Below, one piece after another: positions 1-6,391 of a stretch of 9,240 nt of DNA. The notes beneath the pieces are model-generated. The model saw nothing but the letters and a program-made list of their open reading frames with translations. It searched no databases and was not told where the DNA came from. The stretch spans positions 1 through 9,240 of the forward strand of contig JAOZLK010000140.1 in NCBI GenBank assembly GCA_029934875.1. Reading direction: 5' to 3'. How positions within the stretch are numbered: the first letter of the stretch is position 1; each line of letters begins with the position of its first letter. This stretch comes from Bacteroidales bacterium. GTDB lineage: Bacteria > Bacteroidota > Bacteroidia > Bacteroidales > GCA-2748055. Made by a program: the position numbers and the translations under genes.

Positions 1-19
1 AATAGAAAGCTAAAAAAGC

Positions 20-27
20 TATATTTG
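20..27 (+). promoter_or_regulatory. Candidate Bacteroidota -7 promoter element
   Basis: The sequence TATATTTG matches the Bacteroidota -7 consensus TAnnTTTG exactly and sits 24 bases before the ATG at 52, which would give a leader of roughly 18 bases. The matching -33 element (TTTG or TTG) would lie before the window start, so only half of the promoter can be judged. An 8-base motif with two free positions in AT-rich DNA can occur by chance. It is supported by its position directly in front of the first gene of the pair. Confidence 0.4.
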
Positions 28-51
28 GGTGTAGGTCAATAATCTCGCAGT

Positions 52-1542
52 ATGAAAAAACTTATTTTGCTTTCAGGTTTCATTCTGGTGTGCCTGCTCT
101 TAGCTGGTCAGGCAGGCACAGCGAAGTCCCGACTGATCATCATGGCCGATATGGGTAATGAACCCGATGAGGAACAGCAGATGATTCATATGCTTATGTG
201 TTCCAATGAGTTTGATCTGGAAGGCTTGATTGCGGTAACTGGCAAGTACCTGCAACCTGCTCATCCTGATTCTTACAGGCAGGTCCTTCATCCTGAATTA
301 TTTCACAAACTGATCAATGGGTATGAGACAGTTTACCCCAATTTGTTGAAACATTCGGCTGCTTATCCTGAACCCGATTATCTGAGGAGCATTGTGGCCC
401 GGGGTCAGAAAGGGTACGGGATTGATGACAGTGGGGAAGGTAAGTCCAGCGAGGGTTCCCTTTTGATCGAACAAGCGCTGGATAAAAATGATTCCAGACC
501 CATCTATGTGGTGGTTAATGCAGGGTCAAACACGCTGGCCCAAGCATTGAAGGACTATGAAAGAAAGCATAGCAAAGATGATCTCAGGGCAGCAGTGGCT
601 AAGCTTCGTATCTACGAGAACGGTGCCCAGGACAATTCAGGGGCATGGATCTGTCACGAATATCCGGAAATACACTGGTTTCGAAGCCGATCGCAGGCCT
701 ATTGTTATGGAGGGCCAGGTTTTGACGGAGCTGATGAAAGCCTGAATAATGGGCCACATACCTGGCAGCCCTATGTCTATTCCGAATTGGGCCAACATCA
801 ATGGGCACTGGAGCATATCATGATGCAACATGGCACTTTCGGAGTCCTCTATCCCCTGAGAAGCTATAAAGTAGGAGAACTTGCCTATATTGAAGGAGGA
901 GGGACGGTTCCCTGGCTCTGCCTGGTTAATCCCGGGCTTTCGGATATTAATTCTCCATGGTGGGGAGGGTGGAGTGGGCGCTCCACCAGGGAAAAGGTGA
1001 AGAATTATGGCTCAAACCATGAGTCTGTGAGGGTTGATGAGAAGGCTTTTGAATCCTTCTTCACTTATGGTGAAGAGACCGATACCTGGGAAAATCCGGA
1101 TAATGGGCGGACCTATGAAGGAATGTTTGTACCTGTGTGGCGATGGAGGCAGGCCTTTTTTAATGATTTTATGTGTCGGATGGACTGGTGTATTCAAGCC
1201 TTTGAAGGGGCCAATCACCACCCGATGGCAGTAGTAAACGCTGACCCGAGCGATGAGATCATCCTTAAAGAGGTGAAGGTGGGAAAGAAACTCATCCTGG
1301 ATGCAAAAGGCTCTTCTGATCCGGACGGGGATCTTCTTGAATTTCGATGGTGGTATTACCAGGAGGCTGGAACTTACGAAGGAACGCCGCTTATTACTTC
1401 TCCTGGCGGACAAAACACTGCCATCGAGGTTCCGGAGGATGCAGCCGGAAAGGAGATCCATATTATACTGGAAGTAAAGGATATGAATGAACTTGGCTCA
1501 CTCTGGGATTACCGCCGGGTGGTCATCTATGTAAAACCTTAA
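52..1542 (+). CDS. Exported Sde182/DUF1593-family nucleoside-hydrolase-like protein
   Basis: This 496-residue protein belongs to the family named after the cellulose-binding protein Sde182 (formerly DUF1593), which pairs a nucleoside-hydrolase-like domain with a beta-sandwich C-terminal domain. A type I signal peptide covers about residues 1-24 (KK, then a long hydrophobic stretch, cut near GTA); Cys14 does not sit in a good lipobox. The acidic motif MADMGNEPDEEQ at 31-42 corresponds to the metal-binding Asp cluster of nucleoside hydrolases. NAGSNTLAQAL at 156-166 and the EGGG...NPGL...WGGWSGR stretch at 281-310 are further family landmarks. From about 388 to 496 a PKD-like sandwich follows, with DAKGSSDPDGD at 417-427 and RWWYYQEAGTY at 432-442. 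The likely role is binding or cleaving a glycoside or N-riboside-like bond in the periplasm or outside the cell; the substrate cannot be read from sequence. The ATG at 52 gives a complete signal peptide. The esterase gene follows after 10 bases, so the two are probably cotranscribed. Confidence 0.85.
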   Translation: MKKLILLSGFILVCLLLAGQAGTAKSRLIIMADMGNEPDEEQQMIHMLMCSNEFDLEGLIAVTGKYLQPAHPDSYRQVLHPELFHKLINGYETVYPNLLKHSAAYPEPDYLRSIVARGQKGYGIDDSGEGKSSEGSLLIEQALDKNDSRPIYVVVNAGSNTLAQALKDYERKHSKDDLRAAVAKLRIYENGAQDNSGAWICHEYPEIHWFRSRSQAYCYGGPGFDGADESLNNGPHTWQPYVYSELGQHQWALEHIMMQHGTFGVLYPLRSYKVGELAYIEGGGTVPWLCLVNPGLSDINSPWWGGWSGRSTREKVKNYGSNHESVRVDEKAFESFFTYGEETDTWENPDNGRTYEGMFVPVWRWRQAFFNDFMCRMDWCIQAFEGANHHPMAVVNADPSDEIILKEVKVGKKLILDAKGSSDPDGDLLEFRWWYYQEAGTYEGTPLITSPGGQNTAIEVPEDAAGKEIHIILEVKDMNELGSLWDYRRVVIYVKP

Positions 1543-1552
1543 ACCCTTGAAT

Positions 1553-2473
1553 ATGAATAAAATAATATCACTTGTAACAATAATATGCTGTTTCAGCTCG
1601 ATTTTTGAAGCGAAGGGACAGGCTGCATATCCTCCACATATTGATGGAGCAAAGGAAATTACGTATAAAACTGTTGACGGATGCAAATTGAGTTTATGGA
1701 TATTTACACCAGCAAAGCATAAATCAACAAATAGTGCAGCTGCCATTGTATTTTTCTTTGGAGGCGGTTGGAATGCAGGAAGTCCTGCTCAATTTGTAAA
1801 ACATTGCGAATATTTATCGGCAAGGGGGATGGTTGCTATCGTTGCCGATTATCGGGTAAAAAGCAGGCACAGCGTCACTGCGAAAGTATGTGTGTCAGAT
1901 GCCAAATCAGCAATACGTTGGGTTCGCGAGAACGCTTCGGAATTGGGTATAGATGGCAATAGAATTGCTGCGGGGGGCGGTTCTGCCGGAGGGCATTTGG
2001 CGGCAGCATGTGCCACTTTACCAAAATTCGACGAGGAAGATGAAAACAAGTCAATCAGTTCAAAACCCAATGCTCTGGTTCTTTTTAATCCGGCTCTGGT
2101 GCTTGCCCCTATTGATGGTGGGGAAAAGGAATCGAATAAACAAATGGCCGGTTTGGAGAAAAGAATGGGAACTAAACCGGAGAACATGTCACCTTATCAT
2201 AACATGCATGGCAAATTGCCACCAACAATTATTTTTCATGGAACAGCCGATACAATCGTGCCATTTAAATCGGTAGAATTGTTTACTGAAAGGATGTATG
2301 AGTTTGGCAATGAATGTACATTGCTTGGCTACCAGGGAGAACCACATGGGTTCTTTAATTACGGAAAAAAATCAAATGCAGTATTTGTTGATACTGTACA
2401 CAAAATGGATAAGTTTTTGGTCTCACTGGGCTACCTGAAAGCACCACCGGAGACAGTGGTTTATACGAACTAA
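1553..2473 (+). CDS. Exported BD-FAE-like alpha/beta-hydrolase (putative carbohydrate esterase)
   Basis: This is a 306-residue serine hydrolase of the alpha/beta fold, related to the BD-FAE and acetyl-esterase group (COG0657-like). A signal peptide covers about residues 1-23, ending in EAKGQA. The nucleophile motif GGSAG at 142-146 places the catalytic Ser at 144; the acid is probably Asp233 (HGTADTIVP) and the base His265 (GEPHGFF). The oxyanion loop reads FFFGGGW at 67-73, with Phe where hormone-sensitive-lipase-type esterases have the His of HGGG. The frame opens at a TTG at 1547, but the ATG at 1553 fits a normal signal peptide start and is preferred. It follows the Sde182-like gene after 10 bases and probably removes acetyl, feruloyl or similar ester groups from the same kind of glycan. 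That substrate is inferred from family and neighbour only. Its codons look somewhat more AT-rich than those of the gene before it. No clear terminator is seen in the 40 bases before the convergent permease gene. Confidence 0.8.
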   Translation: MNKIISLVTIICCFSSIFEAKGQAAYPPHIDGAKEITYKTVDGCKLSLWIFTPAKHKSTNSAAAIVFFFGGGWNAGSPAQFVKHCEYLSARGMVAIVADYRVKSRHSVTAKVCVSDAKSAIRWVRENASELGIDGNRIAAGGGSAGGHLAAACATLPKFDEEDENKSISSKPNALVLFNPALVLAPIDGGEKESNKQMAGLEKRMGTKPENMSPYHNMHGKLPPTIIFHGTADTIVPFKSVELFTERMYEFGNECTLLGYQGEPHGFFNYGKKSNAVFVDTVHKMDKFLVSLGYLKAPPETVVYTN

Positions 2474-2513
2474 AGTAAAAGACGATTCTGACTGCTTTCT
2501 CATATTCTGAAGC

Positions 2514-4847
2514 CTACATCAGCACCTCAGCAGGTTCCTGTCGTAAGGACTTCCAGATTCCTATCATGGTGGCTGCTACGGTTATGCAAATCCCGATTAG
2601 CCCTCCCAGGAAAAAGAACCACCAGGAAAGATCGGTGCGGTAGGCAAATGTCCTTAACCACTTTTCCAGCACGAAGATGGAAATGGGAATGGCAATTAGT
2701 ACCGATACGCCGATTCGGCGGATCATTTCTGTGTTGGTCAGGATGATGATGTCACTGAATGAGGCTCCGAAGACCCTTCGTATGGTCAGATCCCTGGCTT
2801 TCTTCTCAATGGAAAATCGTGCAAGCCCGTAAATACCCAGGCAGGATATAAGCAGTGCAAGAAAGGCGAAGGTGCCAATTATCTGTACCAGCCTTACGTC
2901 TTTTTCATACATGTGGCCCACTTCATCCTGCAGAAACTCGTAGGTGAAGGGAAAATCATGGGCGAATTTTCCGAATGTCTCCCCAATGAAATCAATTGCC
3001 TGGGCCTGATTCTGAGTTCGGAGTCTGATAAAAACATAGCGAAGATTCCCGTAATGAGCCGGATTGATATTGACCACATGCGGAAGGATTTCCGAATGTG
3101 CCGAAATGTGGTGGTAATTCTTAATGACACCCAGAATTTCTCCTTCATGGCCCCACATGGTCAGCCGGTCACCAACCGGATTCTCTTTCCCCAGCATCTC
3201 GCAGGCTGCTTCATTGACCAGGTACCTGTTCAGGTCTGCGTGTACAGTATCGGAAAACAGCCTGCCATATTTAATTTCATGGCCAAAAAATGAAGGAAAG
3301 TTGGAGAAGCAAATGGAATACCTTACCAGGGGGAAGGAGGCCGGATCCCTGCCAGGCCAGTCGATATTTGTTTTATAATCCTCATTTATGGGATTCTTCT
3401 GTCCGGCTGTTACGCCTTTTACGCCAGGGTGAGTTTTTATCTCTTCAAAAAAATCAGATAGTTTCGGTCCCAGTTGCTGATTCAAGGGAACTTTGATTAC
3501 ATCATTCACATCTATCCCGGGGGGTATGTTTTTTGCAAATTGTACCTGCCTGAGGACGACCATGGTACAAATCAGCAGGCAAATGGAAACCGTAAACTGG
3601 AAAATGGTGGTGGCCAGAAGCATCTTGGACCTGCTTCGCCCCTTCACAAAGGTATCCCTCAGGATGGTGGAAGGATTTCCACGGGTAAATACCAGAGCCG
3701 GGTAGCTGAAAGAAAGAAGGGTAAGAAGTAATACCAGTCCTATGAATCCAAAAATGATGGATGGATTTTCCCCATAGCCAATGCGGGTGTTTCCATTGAG
3801 CAGGGTGCTTAGCCGGGGAAGAAATAATTCAGCCAGGAAGAGGGCGAAAAACATGGCTGCAAAGGTTTGAATCAGGGTTTCGGCAAACATCTGTTTGCGC
3901 AGTATCTCTGGAGTTGCTCCCAGGATTTTCCGGATGCCCATTTCCCTGATCCGCTTCGTAAAATTGGCAGTGGACAGGTTCATGTAATTTATGGCTACGA
4001 TGATCAGGATCAGTACGGCAATGCCTGAGAATAGAAGGAATTCCTTTCTTTTTCCAAAGGCAAGATTTGACTTATATATGGGGATAAGCTTAACTATATA
4101 CTTGTCAGGCAGATGATCAGGGTAGGTGTCGTTGAGGAAGCTTGCAGTCTTGCTTTCAAAAGATTTGATGTCGATGCCAGTCTGAAGCATCACATATGAA
4201 GGATCCCTCCAGGTCCAGCTATTTCGCAGATCAGATGTTGTGGGAAGAAACAAGTCATAATCAAACTGTGAATTATCGGGAATATCGATGACCCCGGTAA
4301 TCTCCATCAACTGACTGCCGTTCATTTTAATCTGCCTCCCCACCGGATTATCATTTTTAAAGTACTTCTCTGCAAGGTCCTTGTTTATGAGAATGCCATC
4401 GGGCCTGTTTACTTCAACAGGGCCCTTGCTGTGTATAGCGGAAAAAGAAAACATTTTGAAAAAACCCGTATCAACCCGAACCACGCTGGGTTCATATACC
4501 GGTTCAAAATCCGGATCGTCGGGGTAAAAATCGAAGGAAGAATTATACTGTGTGGAAAGCCTGACCACCCGCGAATAGTTGACCAGTTCAGGAAAAGCAT
4601 CCTTCATCGCGGGAGCTAATGCATAGGGCGTATTGGAATCAAGCAAGCCATCCGGGAACTGGATCACCACCTGGTACAATTGCTTTTTGTGGGCATGGAA
4701 TCGATCCACTGAATACTCTGTCCGAATCCAGCTAAAAACCACCAAAAAGGAACTTAAGCCCAGGACCAGTCCCAGGAAATTAATAAGTGTGGACCGCTTG
4801 TTCTGGATTATGATCCTAAAGATCATTCTGATATGTGAGAAACTCAT
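2514..4847 (-). CDS. Duplicated MacB/FtsX-type ABC permease, orphan
   Basis: This 777-residue inner-membrane protein consists of two MacB-like units in tandem. Unit one has TM1 at about 21-41, a periplasmic core domain (MacB_PCD type) at about 42-268, and TM segments at about 270-291, 322-345 and 364-386. Unit two has a TM at about 409-432, a second periplasmic domain at about 433-650, and TM segments at about 653-675, 711-727 and 741-765. The cytoplasmic coupling motif occurs twice: KRIREMGIRKILGAT at 298-312 and EKKARDLTIRRVFGAS at 681-696. Such permeases work by mechanotransmission with an ATPase, moving or extracting lipids, peptides or drugs at the envelope. No ATP-binding gene adjoins it: convergent and divergent neighbours make it a single-gene unit. 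The layout recalls the duplicated orphan permeases described in Acidobacteria. The first Met aligns with the usual N-terminus; Met8 is a possible alternative. A sigma-54 promoter candidate lies just upstream, so control by the divergent NtrC-type regulator is likely. Confidence 0.88.
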   Translation of the reverse strand: MSFSHIRMIFRIIIQNKRSTLINFLGLVLGLSSFLVVFSWIRTEYSVDRFHAHKKQLYQVVIQFPDGLLDSNTPYALAPAMKDAFPELVNYSRVVRLSTQYNSSFDFYPDDPDFEPVYEPSVVRVDTGFFKMFSFSAIHSKGPVEVNRPDGILINKDLAEKYFKNDNPVGRQIKMNGSQLMEITGVIDIPDNSQFDYDLFLPTTSDLRNSWTWRDPSYVMLQTGIDIKSFESKTASFLNDTYPDHLPDKYIVKLIPIYKSNLAFGKRKEFLLFSGIAVLILIIVAINYMNLSTANFTKRIREMGIRKILGATPEILRKQMFAETLIQTFAAMFFALFLAELFLPRLSTLLNGNTRIGYGENPSIIFGFIGLVLLLTLLSFSYPALVFTRGNPSTILRDTFVKGRSRSKMLLATTIFQFTVSICLLICTMVVLRQVQFAKNIPPGIDVNDVIKVPLNQQLGPKLSDFFEEIKTHPGVKGVTAGQKNPINEDYKTNIDWPGRDPASFPLVRYSICFSNFPSFFGHEIKYGRLFSDTVHADLNRYLVNEAACEMLGKENPVGDRLTMWGHEGEILGVIKNYHHISAHSEILPHVVNINPAHYGNLRYVFIRLRTQNQAQAIDFIGETFGKFAHDFPFTYEFLQDEVGHMYEKDVRLVQIIGTFAFLALLISCLGIYGLARFSIEKKARDLTIRRVFGASFSDIIILTNTEMIRRIGVSVLIAIPISIFVLEKWLRTFAYRTDLSWWFFFLGGLIGICITVAATMIGIWKSLRQEPAEVLM

Positions 4848-4868
4848 GAGTTCTGTTTCTGTATCTCT

Positions 4869-4884
4869 TCCAATTGTTGTGCCA
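4869..4884 (-). promoter_or_regulatory. Candidate sigma-54 (-24/-12) promoter of the permease gene
   Basis: On the minus strand the sequence reads TGGCACAACAATTGGA, compared with the sigma-54 consensus TGGCACRNNNNTTGCW. The -24 block TGGCACA is perfect, the spacing is exact, and TTG of the -12 block is present; the one mismatch is G for C at -12, a normally well conserved base. Transcription would start near 4858 with an A, leaving an 11-base leader before the ATG at 4847, or 32 bases if Met8 is the real start. The divergent gene encodes a sigma-54 activator, which strongly supports the reading. I found no TAnnTTTG element between this site and the start codon. Confidence 0.65.
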
Positions 4885-4908
4885 CTCGATGTAATATACT
4901 GATATAAT

Positions 4909-4926
4909 TTAGTTTACATAAACTAA
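4909..4926. promoter_or_regulatory. Perfect palindrome, candidate activator-binding site
   Basis: TTAGTTTA-CA-TAAACTAA is a perfect inverted repeat with 8-base arms and a 2-base centre. It lies in the divergent control region, centred about 59 bases upstream of the predicted start of the permease transcript and about 102 bases upstream of the regulator ATG. Fis-type HTH domains of NtrC-family activators bind such dyads as dimers, upstream of sigma-54 promoters. There is no following T-run or nearby gene end that would make it a terminator. A 7-base copy of one arm, TTAGTTT, recurs at 4972-4978, about six helical turns away. Binding by the neighbouring regulator is inferred. Confidence 0.5.
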
Positions 4927-5019
4927 GGACGGATATTTTCAATTAAATATGACTCAAAATAGGACATTATTTTAGTTTTTCGTATATTTCTCAATATAAG
5001 TGTATCAAAATAATACATA

Positions 5020-6384
5020 ATGAATTCCAACTTATTGCTTGTTGATGACAATCCGGCTGTACTGGCCGCCTTGAGTGAACTTCTGGAGCCCCTGTCAGGT
5101 AAGGTCTTAGGTATTAGATCCCCCGAGCTTATTCCTGGCATCCTGGAAACGACCGAGGTGGATGTTATTCTTATGGATATGAATTTTAGAAGGGGAGTAA
5201 GGGACGGACAGGAAGGAATAAGCTGGCTCAAAAGAATCATTGGCAACGATCCGGATGCAGTCGTGCTTATGATCACTGCTTACGGTGAGGTAGATTTGGC
5301 CATTGAGTCTATGAAATGCGGGGCTACTGATTTTATTTCCAAGCCCTGGGATAATGAAAAGCTCCTGGCCACCATCCGTTCCGGAATGATGCTTAAGGAA
5401 TCCAGGAAAAAAGTGCAGCAGCTAAAATCGAAGCAGGACCACCTGAGCCATTATATTGAAAATAATCATGAGAAACTCTTTGGGAATTCTCCGGAGATGC
5501 TCGAGGTTAAGGATACCATCAGGAAAGTAGCCCCTTCAGATTCAAACATCCTTATTTTGGGAGAGAATGGAACAGGGAAAGAGCTTATTGCCAGGGAAAT
5601 ACACAATGCATCTAGCCGGTCGGGTGAGGTGTTTGTACATGTGGATATGGGCTCCTTAAGCCCGTCACTATTTGAAAGCGAATTGTTCGGGCATACCAGG
5701 GGTGCATTTACTGATGCTAAAACTGATAAACCCGGCAGGATCGAGATTGCTTCGGGAGGAACCCTCTTCCTGGATGAGATTGGGAACCTCCAGCCCGAAA
5801 TGCAGACGAAACTTCTGAATGTTCTACAAAACAGGCAAATCTACAGGATTGGATCCAACAGGCCTTTTGAGGCAGACTTCAGGTTGATATCGGCCACCAA
5901 CCTGGACATCAGGGAACTAATAGCCACCAAATTATTCAGGGAAGACCTGTATTACAGGATCAATACCATTGAAATAACCGCTCCTCCCTTACGTATGCGT
6001 GGACCGGATATTACCGACCTGGCGCGCTATTTCCTGGAAAAATATAAGGCGAAGCATCAAAAGCTTTCCCTGAGCTTATCTGCCGCAGCCCTGGATCTGA
6101 TTCAAAACGAGGATTGGCCAGGAAATGTCAGGCAACTTCAGCATAGCATGGAAAGAGCAGTACTGCTGGCCGAAGGAAGAAAAATCGAACCTGGTGATAT
6201 ATTCCCGGGGGAACATGCAAGGCATCCCCACAGCAAGAGACGAAGGCTCACACTCTCGGAGCAGGAAGCCAATATCATCAGGGATTCGATTCAGCGAAAC
6301 GGGGGCAATCTTGCAAAGGCTGCACGTGAGCTGGGAGTGGCAAGATCCACCCTGTACAATAAGTTAAAAACTTACGGAATCTGA
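5020..6384 (+). CDS. NtrC-family sigma-54-dependent response regulator
   Basis: The 454-residue protein has the full three-part NtrC layout. The receiver (about 1-120) carries the acidic pair Asp9/Asp10, the phosphoacceptor Asp53 (LMDMNF), Thr86 and Lys108-Pro109. A short coiled linker (about 121-150) leads to the AAA+ domain (about 153-385): Walker A GENGTGK at 181-187, the sigma-54 contact loop GAFTDA at 228-233, Walker B GGTLFLDEI at 246-254, the sensor/arginine region FREDLYYR at 306-313, and WPGNVRQL at 366-373. A Fis-type HTH fills about 413-454 (GNLAKAARELGVARSTLYNKL). Once phosphorylated it should oligomerise, hydrolyse ATP and open sigma-54 promoters. The loop has Asp where the textbook motif GAFTGA has Gly, a variant often seen in Bacteroidota. 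The kinase gene follows after 7 bases and is its probable partner. The divergent permease gene with its sigma-54 promoter is the obvious target. The ATG at 5020 starts directly before the receiver's first strand. Confidence 0.95.
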   Translation: MNSNLLLVDDNPAVLAALSELLEPLSGKVLGIRSPELIPGILETTEVDVILMDMNFRRGVRDGQEGISWLKRIIGNDPDAVVLMITAYGEVDLAIESMKCGATDFISKPWDNEKLLATIRSGMMLKESRKKVQQLKSKQDHLSHYIENNHEKLFGNSPEMLEVKDTIRKVAPSDSNILILGENGTGKELIAREIHNASSRSGEVFVHVDMGSLSPSLFESELFGHTRGAFTDAKTDKPGRIEIASGGTLFLDEIGNLQPEMQTKLLNVLQNRQIYRIGSNRPFEADFRLISATNLDIRELIATKLFREDLYYRINTIEITAPPLRMRGPDITDLARYFLEKYKAKHQKLSLSLSAAALDLIQNEDWPGNVRQLQHSMERAVLLAEGRKIEPGDIFPGEHARHPHSKRRRLTLSEQEANIIRDSIQRNGGNLAKAARELGVARSTLYNKLKTYGI

Positions 6385-6391
6385 CAACACT

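Noticed and set aside
11..20. Repeated AGCT around an A-run near the window start as a terminator remnant
   Set aside because: The repeats are 4 bases long and self-complementary, and no T-run follows a stable stem.
1012..1461. A 149-codon open frame on the minus strand inside the Sde182-like gene
   Set aside because: It lies fully within a well-supported gene on the other strand, has no recognisable domain, and its composition follows from the codon use of that gene.
2474..2513. A terminator between the convergent esterase and permease genes
   Set aside because: Only a weak, interrupted pairing (GCTT...AAGC) and a 7-base direct repeat ATTCTGA are present, with no stable stem followed by a T-run on either strand.
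4983..4990. TATATTTC as a -7 element for the regulator gene
   Set aside because: It has one mismatch at the conserved G, and no TTTG or TTG lies at a suitable distance upstream.
4923..5276. A 117-codon minus-strand open frame across the divergent control region and the receiver domain
   Set aside because: It overlaps the start of the regulator, whose receiver motifs are unmistakable, and reads as low-complexity Ser/Ile-rich sequence typical of an antisense frame.
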